64,000 nt of DNA from the NCBI GenBank assembly GCA_013176395.1, contig JABMLP010000007.1:1-64000 (forward strand). Direction: 5' to 3'. The DNA is from Venturia oleaginea (taxonomy: Eukaryota > Ascomycota > Dothideomycetes > Venturiales > Venturiaceae). Position 1 is the first letter of the stretch. Each line of letters starts with the position of its first letter. Shown piece after piece: positions 43,815 through 54,463 of the stretch. Position numbers and translations under genes: made by a program. The notes under the pieces were generated by a model. That model saw only the letters and a list, made by a program, of their open reading frames with translations, was not told where the DNA came from and did no database searches.

Positions 43815-45233
43815 GCACAGGGTTCCTCAAATCTGACTGCGCAGGGCGCTCGGACCCACCATCCCATCTCAATTTCCACGTATACACCAACTTATCGCTC
43901 AATTTACCACCACTATGGCGCCTAGAACACCCAAAAGAAAGACTGCAAGGCGAGAATATGACACCACGAAGAGAATGCGATTTTTCCAGGCCTAGGATTG
44001 CAAGAATGAGGCCGACGGCGTCGGTACAATCGCATACCTCCCTGAAATCAATATACCAACTTCTACCGCACGTAGTTGGCTTAAACTACGAGAACTTATT
44101 GGTGATGCAGCATTCAGATCACAGAGAAAGAGCAGTTGCATCATAGGGCGGCCTACCAAAGTATCTGCTTCAGATCTTACCCGCCTTACGAACCAAGATG
44201 ACCCCATACACGAAAAAGGCTGGCAGGAACAAGCCAATTCCTGCCCCGGCAAGCCTTCCGCAAAGAAATTACAGCGTCACGTATACAATGCAGGGGCTAG
44301 GCGATTCAAGAAGCGTTATCAGAAGCAGATATCCCAGGCAAATCGGCCAAAGAGGGTTGAATACGGTAAAGAACACGAGAAAAAGACCATGCTAGGCTTC
44401 TGGAGTTGGATTTGGTTCACAGATGAAGCCCATTTTCAGTCAAAAGAACTCGCCAATGCACCTGAATATGAGCTAGGCTTTCCAGGGCAAGAGAGAGGTG
44501 TCAATGAGGAGCTAGAGGGCGTTTTGGATGTTACTATTCACGTCGCCGGCGGCATCTCATACAACAAGAAAGGAAACCTCATATTCTACAAGGATCCGGC
44601 TGAGCCATCAGAGAAGGTCCGTAGGCAAGTCAAGCAGCCTAAACAACTCAGATACGAGCTGGATTCAGTGTACCAAGCCCGGCTGAAGGTCTGGCAAGAC
44701 CTTAAGGCAAAGGAGGACGAAACACCAAAAGGAAACTGCATGACACAGGTTTTCTACGCCAAAAAGATACTGCCGCAACACATTGAAGCTATCCAGGCCT
44801 TGGAGAAGCGTCACCAGCGCAAATACTGGCTTCAAGAGGATGGTGATCCTTCTCACGGAATCAAGTCACCTAACAGTGACCTTGCAGTCATAAAAAGAGA
44901 AGCATACCTTCTATTACTTATCCACCCTACTCAATCATGTGATCTCAATCCCATTGAGTCTTGTTGGAACATCAGTAAGTCCAGATTAGCTGGCAGGAGG
45001 TGGTCGTCGGTGGCTCGTTTCAAGGCTGAAATCCAGGCAAAATGGGACAAGATAACGCTCACAATGATACGGAAAAGGATCAGAGAGATGCCAGAGAGAT
45101 GTAAGATGATTCAGCAAAAACCAGAGATCCATTGCAAGTCAAACGTGTGGTAAACAGCATAATACATTCAAGTTCAAAAGATGGGATGGTGGGTCCGAAC
45201 GCCCGGCGCAGTCAGATTTGAGGAACCCTGTGC
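43815..45233 (+). mobile_element. Tc1/mariner-type element
   Basis: About 1.42 kb with near-perfect ~52-bp terminal inverted repeats (GCACAGGGTTCCTCAAATCT inward from both ends; right arm 45,180-45,233). It sits in the 3' UTR of the LINE relic. No TA duplication is visible at the ends as drawn, so the exact termini are uncertain by a few bases. It encodes one transposase. Confidence 0.85.
43915..45153 (+). pseudogene. Tc1/mariner transposase, one nonsense codon
   Basis: One frame of 413 codons from ATG 43915 to the stop at 45153, interrupted only by TAG at codon 27 (43993-43995). N-terminus has a basic start and a helix-turn-helix-like segment (IPTSTARSWLKLREL). The DDE domain shows Asp in WFTDEAHF, Asp in WLQEDGDPSHG and the terminal acidic residue in SCDLNPIESCWN. 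It looks otherwise intact, so the element has been inactive only briefly, or is active elsewhere. Confidence 0.85.
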
Positions 45234-45779
45234 ACTTTTGCCTTGCTCAATTTAAACAAGACCAGCTGTCCCCTCTATCCTCCCTTCTTTCCCACAACCA
45301 CTATCTCCAAATGCCTTGCCTGCTTTTGTAAATACTGATTGTCCTGCTAGCGAATCTGCATTGTCAGGTCGTCTCAGGGCCCATGTACGTGCTTCTCTTC
45401 TGTCGTTTCAATGGCCAGACTGCTGCAGCACAGGTATGGCCACCTATACTGCTTCCGTCTGTGTAGGAAGTTATCCCTGGTAGAGAGATTAACCACACGT
45501 TCTGGGTAACAGACCTCTCGCATAATTCCAAGGAGGCGCAGTACCAAAACCCGAGCAGGTGCCAGAACTGATTACAATCACGGCGAATATCACGTCCAAT
45601 CTTCTCGATTCGTCGAAGAACAACCAATACATACATACTACAGCACCAACTCATTCTACCAATCAGATCGGCCGAATGGTCTACGTTAGTCAACCCCATT
45701 TCCTCCTTCCACGACGCAGAGGTAACAAGCAAAAGTGGTATGAGTAAGTTCAGAAATGCAGTTCAGTATTCAGTCTTCC

Positions 45780-45860
45780 AGCAACTTATCTCCTCAATGT
45801 TCTCGCTTTGGGTGCTTCCTAAGCTGCGAGAGGTCCCGGTTTCGAGTACCGGTTCGGCTC
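45780..45860 (+). tRNA. tRNA-Pro(UGG)-like gene, 5' half degenerate
   Basis: The 3' half is excellent: anticodon stem CTCGC/GCGAG with loop TTTGGGT giving anticodon UGG, interrupted after position 37 by a 12-nt intron (TGCTTCCTAAGC), variable region AGGTC, perfect T-arm CCGGT-TTCGAGT-ACCGG, and a T6 Pol III terminator at 45872-45877. The 5' half is poor: the expected acceptor strand complementary to TTCGGCT is reduced to AGCAA and the D-arm lacks the usual GG. This is probably a decayed or truncated tRNA-Pro gene. Confidence 0.5.
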
Positions 45861-46197
45861 TGAGTATAATCTTTTTTACCCGATTAGGGTAGAAGTCGTG
45901 CTGGATAGTGATCACGGTTTGCTGTGTTTCCATGTTTTTGTTGGCAGAGAGCTGGCTAGAATGCTTACACTTTCTAGTGAGAAACGTTCACTAATCACAC
46001 TCTTACTGCTTCTTAGGCATCAGAGACAGACGAGGATGCATAGTCTCCGAAGCGCAGGATCTATTACTGAGACAAGGCCAATCCACTGTTTTTGCTAACG
46101 AGCATACACAGAGCCAGGCATACTCCTCTTGTCAACGTCCCAGCACACCTCTGATCATTCGAGCAGGACAAAGCAACTACCGCACGATATTACCACG

Positions 46198-47119
46198 ATG
46201 GCAACGCAAGAAACAGCACGTACGCAGTTCATCACTGTCAATGATATCAAATTCGCCTATCGGCCCATTGGCCAATCAGCCAACGATAGACCACCTCTTC
46301 TCATGCTCAACCACTTCCGCTCCAACTCGACCTATGGGACCCTCTTCTGACCAACAGCCTTGTCGCGACAGGTCGCCAGCTCATCATTTACGACTATGCC
46401 GGCATGGGCCACAGCAGTGGCGAAGTCGAATCAAGCATCAAATGCCTCTCCAAAAACGTCATCGCATTCCTAAATGCCCTTCTTCCCACTCTCAAAATCG
46501 AGCAAGTCGACCTTCTCAGGTTTTCGCTAGGTGGTAATGTCTTGCAGCAACTAGCACTCGATGCTCCAACCCTGGTGCGTAGACTGGTTCTTGCAGGAAC
46601 GGGACCGAGTCTGGGACCTGGTCTCGAAAAACCAATGGCTGAGGTACAAAGCGCCATCATGGCTCAACCACTCGGCGGGAACGCAATCGCCGATGCTTTT
46701 TTTCCCTCCTTCGTCGCTAGGGAAGCGGGGGTAGCATGGCTCAACCGCATCATTGGAGGTCGCCGGTCCATCGCCGGGAAAGAAGGAGAACCTGAGTTTG
46801 CTTTCTTCCTTGGTGGCGATGGTCTGACTAAACTCATCCAGACATATCTCAAATGGGATGCCGATCCGATTCCTTATGCGTTGTTGCAGACGATCCAGAA
46901 GGATGTATTGGTCACGGCTGGCAAGAACGATTTGATTGTTCCGACGCAGAACTCCTATGTTCTTTCGAGACAGCTGCCGGGGCGAATTTTGTGGTGTATC
47001 CAGCAAGTGGACACGGGCATTTGTTCAGTTTGCTGAGTTTTATGCTAAGCAGGTTGGAAGATTTTTGGATGGGGTGGCTGATGCCGCCGGTTTCGTTTGG
47101 TGTTATTGCTGCACAGTAA
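46198..47119 (+). pseudogene. alpha/beta-hydrolase pseudogene
   Basis: ATG 46198 starts MATQETARTQFITVNDIKFA, then LLMLNHFRS, the usual N-terminus of fungal alpha/beta-fold hydrolases. After a frameshift near 46,345 the body continues with YDYAGMGHSSGEV, then LLRFSLGGNVLQQLAL (nucleophile elbow; the first Gly of G-x-S-x-G is Arg here), KDVLVTAGKNDLIVPTQNSY (acid residue region) and, after a second frameshift near 46,980, VVYPASGHGHLF with the catalytic His. A third shift near 47,025 leads to FAEFYAKQVGRFLDG. With three shifts in about 300 codons and a damaged elbow it cannot make the full enzyme. Substrate unknown. Confidence 0.8.
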
Positions 47120-48460
47120 ACCTTGAACGACGAAAATGGAAGTACTCGATAGATCAAGAGTTGTAGTATCTGAAGAGCTTATAGACATGAAATCATTACA
47201 GTCCTCCATATTTCATTTTTGTCCTGACCCCTCGCTGTTGACGAAGGCACTCGAAGCAGAAGCTCGAGAAGCAGGAGTGCCTTGTCTTAGCGACTTCCAA
47301 TTACAAACAAGTCTAGGTCTCTATCATCCGGAAAGCATGCAGATCTGTTAATGACCATTGAAATATGTAGTAAGAAGATGATCTCGAGTTCTTGTCCAAC
47401 TTAAAACGCTGCAGGAATATCCAGATCAGTCACAGGCATGAAATCGTATGTAGAAATATCGTTCCACACTCTCACCCTTCGATCAAAATGGGTGCTGGGA
47501 CGGAAAGAACTTCAAACGTTGAGAAGAAGAGATGGAAAGTATGGGAACGCGGTGCTCCGCAACCGTCATAAACTATAGAGGCGGTGCTAAGCTAGAGACC
47601 AAGTGGTAGCCTTATGGTTGACGAGGAACAAACACCAGCCGGGTTTCTTCGTACTCAAGAAACATTCGACAACTTTGACTTGGAAGGAGGATTCACAACC
47701 AACTTGATTTCCCTAAAGATCAATTGGCGTGGATTTCAGTAGGTTCACAAAGTTAGCTATGATATAAACTATGTATGGTTGAGACAGAGCCTCGCTACAT
47801 TGACAGACTAACGAAACTCATTGTCTTCCTTCTCCGCAGTCCATTTAGTAGTATCAATATTTTCTTGATTCACCTCTCTGTCGCAGTATACTCATCATAA
47901 CGTAAAGGATACCACAACGAATCCAAGAACAGCAGTTGCGGCATATTTTGCCCTCCCACCAGCAACAGTAAATTGCAGCCTTGGAATTACAAGAGAATCA
48001 CGACAAACCTTCATCGACCCCGGAATCACTTTAGAGATCCAACAGGGAGACGAGGGGGTAGCTCAAAAAACGAGGCGACTGAGATACTCACAGCTCATCA
48101 TATCACATCATACAGTAGATTCCTGACGTTATATGGAACCATTTACAAGGCAAAGTTGTACCCCGGCCCGCGCGTATCCACATCCTACCCCTACTCTTCA
48201 AATAGTAGTATATCCACCAACCCCAACACGCCAATCACTACCAACCGCGCAAAAAGAAAAAAATCCGCGAATCCCTGTAACATGCCAAGAACCAGGTAAC
48301 AAAGAACTCACTCACTCATCGCCAAAAAATCGGCGATGTGTACATGACAATCCCAGCGTCAGCGATTCTCGTAAGAAATCTCCGTACTCTATTTTCAGTA
48401 AAGACAACGATCTTTACTACTCAACTCTGAACAAATATCGGGGTTGCGAATGAGGCTGAG
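47120..48460. other. non-coding stretch
   Basis: About 1.3 kb with short frames only. No recognisable gene or repeat seen. Confidence 0.5.
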
Positions 48461-49010
48461 CTTCCCGCCCCCCGCACTGTCAAGATCAGCGTCCTAACTC
48501 CTGTAAGAGTAGTACTAAGTATGGCTCTAGTACTGAACAGAAATAGTTATACCACTAATTTACCCTGCACCCGGAATGAGGCGTGCTGTGAGACAGTATG
48601 GCCATAAGGAGGTGGTGGTAACATCATGGACAGCGGGAGACTAACGAGGCGGAGACTGAGAAGGCTGTTTGCGTACTACGTAAGTATCGAGGATTGGGGC
48701 TGTGTATACATAGTACCATAGTATAGAAAGGCCAAGGCTGAGGCCAAGCTCGTCCCCGCACTCGGCGTCCTAGCTCTTCTACCGTGTACGCACTCTGGTA
48801 TATTCTAGGCTGCTACCCAGACAAAAACATCTCACTTGTACCCGGACTAAATCACACTTACACGGAATAAAGAATTCTTGTGAAACAACATGGCTACAAG
48901 GAGGTGGTGGTCACATCATAGACGTCGACAGCTAGAAACTGATAAGGCTCGTGGACTGACAAGGCTGTCTAAGTATGTAATAGTACATGGTAGTAAGCTA
49001 CTTGGCGGTT
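48461..49010. repeat. degenerate tandem duplication, ~275-bp unit
   Basis: Two diverged units, about 48,461-48,735 and 48,736-49,010. Shared landmarks in the same order: GAGGCTGAGCTT / GAGGCCAAGCTC, a CACTGTC.. / CACTCGGCGTCCTA block, TACCC / GCACCC, and AAGGAGGTGGTGGT followed by CACATCAT or AACATCAT. Similarity is patchy, so the duplication is old. Confidence 0.5.
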
Positions 49011-51148
49011 GGCAATAGATATTGATCCACGATCCCGCCAACCCATTCAATTACGTAAGGACGTACGCTAAGCCCTTGTCCAGCATTCACAAACCACGCC
49101 GAGACTTTGATGTTCTACCTTTGTGACAGGGTGATTTTTAGATGGGTGGATGGGTTTAGATGGAAGGAAGGGGACTTTGATTTGAAAGGAAGGGGACTTT
49201 GATTTGAAAGGTAGGTTTGGGAGAAAGCGAGGGACGCGTGGCAGATGTATCAGTAAGGGCCGTGATTTAAAAATAGTAGTATCCTTGTTTATTGTTTTTC
49301 GCGACGCGAGACAATTTCAGTGTCGTTGGTTGAAGGCTTGACAATCTCATCAAGTGAAAGTGAAGCCGTTGAAGAAATTGCTGCTATCGGCATTGATATA
49401 TCTCAGATTCAAAATTGGGTAGGTGAACAGATAAGAGATAGTAAAAGGAAGGATGAAATAAGTTCGTTGTGCTGGTTCTAAGTTTTCTTATACTAATACT
49501 AGTCTTACCTTCTAAGCTTCTTATTCATCATGACATGGTCGCTGGAATGCTTTCTAGCCTTTCGAGATGCAAACGGGACGAGAAATGTATTGTGTGTGTC
49601 TACTGCCCATTCACGCGTTTCATCAGGGTTGTGGTGGTCCTTGTTATCGGAAATATGTGCACGAAGTCCGTCTTTTGAATTTGGAGCCCTGAATAAGAGT
49701 ATTACAGTATAGTCCTCGGAGGTCCAACATTGCAGTTCGCTTCAATGAGAATCTCATTGAAGTCGCTGGTATAGCGTGCGCCTTACTTGGAACCTGCGGA
49801 CCAGTGCTCGCAAGTGTTGGTGGAGAACTCCATCGTAGCTGTTTGGCAAGGTGCTGGTGTTGAAGTCTCCTTGGGAGGGGAGAATCCTGATGAGACGGGA
49901 GTCTTCTATATCGCACTAGGCTCGAACAGGACGGGCTAAGATATGGCTCTTTAGTTGGCATGAACGACATCCACTTCCTGCACTTCACCACCACCACCAC
50001 CGTAATCTCTTTCATATAAGTCCCTGACTGCGCACCCTCGTAACGCAGTCAACAGGCACTTCTCATCAACTCCAACTTCAACTCCACCAACTCATCACTC
50101 CTGGTTGATCTCGAATTGTGAATGGCTGAAGGCGGCTCGAAGGTGAGAAAAACGTCGAGGTGCTGCGCAGCCAGTATACCAGAGCGGCGCTCATAGAATT
50201 CGATTTGCCTCTTCATCCGCTATCCTGTCCACATCAATGGGGATCCGAATTCAAACTTTGTTCTATCCATATCGATGGGGATCCGATGCCGATGTTGCAT
50301 TCGTCCGCAACCGAAAATATATGAAGTACATCGGACGGAGACGCACCTGAAAGAGGCGACATACACACTAAAGCGCCCGCCGACATTCCGTGTGCCGCCG
50401 CGAAAGGCCTCAGCAATACTATTGACATTCATCTGGTCACGTGGTGTCCGCACGTCGAGACAAGGCCGGGTATCGTCATGACAAGGAAAGATGGGTGGAA
50501 TAAATAATGCGGACTCGTTGGCAACCAAAGCGAGATTCGAAAGCCAGATGCCTATTGCCGTGATTTTCTTACCGCTTCCGGCGTGTATAACAGGGATAGC
50601 CCAACATATAAACATTAATTGTGCTTTCGGGATGTCACGGTGCGCCCAGCTGGTATGACATGTTTGAGAATGTCTATCACTGGAGAGGCACCTCTCTCAT
50701 TTGCTGATCCTTCTCCACATATCCAGGAACACGACTATTCACATCTAATCGCTGTGTCATAGCTTCAACCCATCCCTGCGCTCCATATATTACAATTCGC
50801 TCGTCGCCCCCAATTCGACCATCGCGCCTTGCGATCTCTGTATTTCCGTGATGCAGGATCAAAGTCGTCCACCACTCTCATTTGGCTTTTAATCACGCCT
50901 GATTTTCCAGATGACTTCCGTCCCGAATCGGAACGGGGACGTGGCTGTGCGCGTGGTCCTCATCTCGCTTCATGAGTGGACTATGGAAGTATGATTGCGT
51001 GCGACCAGAACTGCAAGGAACGACATCCGAATTCTATAAGAGCTCTTGCTGAGAAGCATCAATTGAAATTGTTAAACAACCAACACTCACCACTGTTCAC
51101 CACACCACAGCATCTATCTCCAAACGAACGCCTCGTACAACCAACAAA
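49011..51148. other. non-coding stretch upstream of the fasciclin gene
   Basis: About 2.1 kb. A short direct repeat (GGAAGGGGACTTTGATTTGA, twice, near 49,165-49,210) and an open stretch of ~50 codons without ATG near 49,307-49,480 are the only structures noticed. A TATA-like CTATAAGAG lies near 51,037, about 110 bp before the fasciclin start codon. Confidence 0.5.
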
Positions 51149-51770
51149 ATGAAGGCCTCAATCATCGGTTCCGTTCTCTTTGCCGTCTCGGCTTTTGTAT
51201 GACTTACTATTGCCCTCTATGAAAATTTTGCTAACTGCTAACCCATCAGGCCTCTCCATACGCCCACGGCCCAGATGGTGACGATGATGATGGACCACAC
51301 GGTGCTCCTAAGGCCCCAGCTGGCTTGAAGACTGCCTCCGAGACTGCTAAGGCAGCCGGTCTCACCAGCCTCGTCGAAGCCCTTACCAAGGCTGGTCTCG
51401 CTGCTACTGTCGATGGCCTCACCGATATCACCATCTTCGCCCCCACAAACGATGCTTTCGCCAAGGTCAAGTCCACCACTGCTGGCCTCAGCAAGGACCA
51501 ACTCGCAGCTGTACTTAAATACCACGTTGTCAAGGGTGTTATCAAGTCCACCCAGCTGAAGGCTGGCCCTGCCCCAACTCTCAATGGGGCCCCAATCACC
51601 ATCAGCCTTGTGGGCAAGGAAGCTTTGATTAACAAGGCCAAGGTCGTTAAGGCTGATGTCGCCATCAAGGGTGGTGTTGTACATGTCATTGACAGGTATG
51701 TCCTGCCTCTTGTCATTGGTGGAGCAGCTACTAACATCTATCTAGCGTCCTTATCCCACCAAAGGCTTAG
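51149..51770 (+). CDS. secreted fasciclin (FAS1) domain protein
   Basis: Three exons: 51149-51196, 51250-51695, 51746-51770, with 53- and 50-bp introns (GTATGA...CATCAG; GTATGT...ATCTAG, branch CTAAC in both); 172 residues. A hydrophobic signal peptide (MKASIIGSVLFAVSAFA) is followed by a short acidic linker and one FAS1 domain. The two FAS1 hallmarks are present: H1-like ITIFAPTNDAFAKV near residue 65 and H2-like GVVHVIDSVLIPP at the end, with YHVV in between. FAS1 proteins are extracellular adhesion or cell-surface proteins. No GPI-anchor tail is apparent. The gene is intact and isolated, with no obvious operon-like partners. Confidence 0.9.
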
Positions 51771-52520
51771 ATTATTCTGCAAATATGGGCTCGGACACTT
51801 TGCGAGGATTTCTACGAGGACATTGTTGGAACCATAAAACTCTATATATTTCTTGATTACATGTAATTGAATAAAACTTCAAATGCAAAATGAATTCATG
51901 ACTTCTTAAGACGCCCAATCGACTCCGTCTTTTTTGCGACTCTATCCTTGAATTGATAGTAAGTGTGATTTCATTTTACTATACTGTTCTCGTATACACC
52001 TTCCGTAAAACATGTGGGATATTTGATGCCGTGTTATCCTTTACAATTTATCTGTACGCACTCCATTACAGGATAGAAGAAGGTTAATTCTAATCTCTAC
52101 CTTAGCCTACATGCAAGGTCGCTCTAGTCGTTTACACTCAACTCTGTACGTTTAGATCGTCTAAATTGCGAAAATCGAATTCTTACCGAATAAGTTTCAC
52201 AACTCTACAAAACAAATCTTGATATGTTTGTAAAGAACTATTACTATATATACTCTCACACACACCATATACTAATAATCTACAGCCCCAATACCCCCCC
52301 AATATACAGTCCTCTCTATTCTAAGCATCAAACTCCCACCAAATAAGTCCCCCAAGTCCCCCAAGTCCCTCATTACCTCTGCCAACTCACAAAAGCTCCT
52401 TAGTACAACACCACCATCGTTCAATCGTATCTTTCTAGACGCAGTAAAATCAGCCATCTATTCCCATCCCAAACGTCCCCTCTCTACCCTATCACAATTC
52501 ATGAAGAATATGTAACATAG
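51771..52520. other. non-coding stretch
   Basis: About 750 AT-rich bases between the fasciclin gene and the small secreted-protein candidate. No supportable gene. Confidence 0.5.
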
Positions 52521-52775
52521 CTAGGCTAGGCTAGGGCAAGGTAGAAAGACAAGAAAAACCAAACTCACCCCAACCCCCCTCCCAAAACGAAAAACGTGAA
52601 CGTCTTTCCTGCCTAGAACCGTTCGACACGAGTCCCTCTGGACATTATGGGGTATTGGTGCGCACGGTTGGTATGTTTGGCAGGTTGAGGTGTAAAGAGG
52701 GCGTTCACCGGGCGGACAATCTCCTGCGCGGAAAGCGAGGGCGGGGAGGATAAGCGTAAAGAGGATGAATCGCAT
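52521..52775 (-). CDS. small secreted protein candidate
   Basis: 84 codons from ATG 52775. The first 15-18 residues (MRFILFTLILPALAF) look like a signal peptide. The mature part has four cysteines (DCPPGE, TCQTYQPC, DSC), a pattern common in fungal small secreted proteins. TATAAA-like motifs lie about 110 bp upstream on the minus strand. A GTGAGT donor near the C-terminal part suggests the real protein may splice to another 3' end. No homologous family is recognised, and function is not inferred. Confidence 0.45.
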   Translation of the reverse strand: MRFILFTLILPALAFRAGDCPPGERPLYTSTCQTYQPCAPIPHNVQRDSCRTVLGRKDVHVFRFGRGVGVSLVFLVFLPCPSLA

Positions 52776-53070
52776 GGTTGTTGCTTAGCGGGCGATGGGG
52801 TGGTGTGTAGGATGTTTGGGTGAGAAATAGGATATGGGATGAGCGGATTGATGGGGGGACATGTTCAGGCTGTCGGTCTTATAGAATTTATATCGTAAGT
52901 GGGACGTAGACGAAAGGTGGAAGGAGGATGGAGATCGGGATATCTCTTCTTCTTCTCTCTCCACGTGGGATAGGTGTGATACGGGCGTTCAGTATCCCAT
53001 CCATTATGAATACTACGTTGAATCCGGGGTAAACTTTTTCTGGGGCGTCTACCTAGCTTGTTATTCTTAT

Positions 53071-54215
53071 ATTGTGCTTCTCAAGAAGTAAAATGGGGAC
53101 ATTTTGCAATATATAATCGAGAGGTTTTTGGAGAGCTGGGATAGACATAGATTAATACCCATAGGCTTTTACATGGATTTTTTATGGGATTCTGATTAAA
53201 TCTTGAGGTTTTATAGCTTAGAATACGAAGTTTATGGGAGGGAAGTGACGACGTTTATGTGTTTGATCGGTGTGATCTCCGTGCTTTGCTGTCTTGGCTC
53301 CTAGAAAAATATCAGATCGCATGTTATAAATGTCCTCGTCTACTTTAGAAGCATAATATTTTCGTTTGTGTATCAATGGGGACGTTCAGTTGCGCTTTCC
53401 CAGTAAACGAGGACATTTGCAACATGCAATCGAGTAGTTTTCTAAGAACCAAGTCACAGGTTTTTCATCTGATATTCGTAAGATCCTGATAAATCCAGAG
53501 ATTTATATCACAGAACAGGAAGTTTACGGGGCGTGATCGATATGATATCCGAGTTGAGTTAAATTCAGACTCGGATTTGAGCGCGAATCGGGCTTGAGCG
53601 ACGGTGAACGACGACGCGTTTAATCACTATTATAGTTTATGCATTAACATGCAGAGGAGTAGGATTTCTTAAGTGGCTAACTAACTGACGCCCGCAATTC
53701 TAATCTACGATAAGGTAATACATTCACGGCCAGGGACGTGGATGGCACCGGTCCAGAGTCTTTTAAGATGTACTAAGCACTTTTTAAACAAGTTCCTATT
53801 ACTGAAAAGGGTAGAAGTTAACCGATTACGTATTCCAGCTAGGCTTTACTGTGGGGTAGAGCTCCAATAATCACTCACCCACTCAGTTACTCAAAAATCT
53901 GTGGATTGTCCACGTTGATGCACAAACCACAGTACTTGGAAAGCACAGCACGACAGCATTTCTCAATCCCCTTAGATTACCTCAACAGCACCTCCTGGCT
54001 TTTTATCATGTTCGAGACGCGTCTATTATTGGGTACACGCTTTAATCATTGACAGTTCGAGATATTGTGCTTTCTCTCAAAGTTAACGAGGACAAACTGC
54101 ATGCACGTCGACTTGAGTTGTTTTTCTGGGAGCCAAGATAGCCACAGATTGGGAACCCCGGGATTTATACGAGATATTTCCGGTGACTTTGATCGAGATT
54201 CTAGCTAATCAAACC
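53071..54215. repeat. four diverged copies of a ~170-bp repeat
   Basis: Copies start near 53,071, 53,391 and 54,065 on the plus strand, and an inverted copy lies at about 53,285-53,365. Shared core: TGCTTTCTC..AGTTAACGAGGACA, then GCAACATGCAATCGAG, then TTTTCTAGGAGCCAAG. Downstream each direct copy has GGGATTTAT- and GATTCTG-like blocks. No coding potential, and no TSD found. Origin unknown. Confidence 0.55.
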
Positions 54216-54463
54216 CGGGAACGACACCATTTGTTTTCTCATAATGTATCGTCATGTACGGGGTTTCTCCATAATCCGGCGATTTGTCTTGGGTATTCTT
54301 GATGATCCGATCATGATGTAGTCCGTAAAGAAACACACCCTCGAACCCACAAAAATATCGCAAAGTCCCTAGCAGTTCGAACCCCGCAAATCGCCAGGAA
54401 TACATCGACACCAATCTGAAAGTAGCAGGTGTGGGCGCGAAAGCTGGAGCTTCAAATCTCCGC

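Larger units (their letters stand above)
43728..45465 (-). mobile_element. 5'-truncated LINE relic, split by a mariner element
   Basis: A 14-bp duplication GGAAGTTATCCCTG lies at 43714-43727 and 45466-45479. Between, on the minus strand: an RNase H fragment YTDGSSIGGHTCAAAVW (45,364-45,465) like the full LINE, then 3' UTR sequence matching ~31,335-31,440, then the mariner element, then the LINE 3' end (GGGCATAGCTGC...) and an ATCAATCA-type tail. The net LINE content is only about 320 bp with an internal deletion. The clear TSD shows it inserted by target-primed reverse transcription. Confidence 0.85.

Noticed and set aside
49644..50015. Minus-strand ORF of 123 codons
   Set aside because: Low-complexity start (run of Val from CAC repeats), no domain, no splice or promoter context.
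50090..50140. 18S rRNA 5' end (CCTGGTTGATC followed by AATGGCT)
   Set aside because: Only an 11-base match with no continuation of the rRNA sequence.
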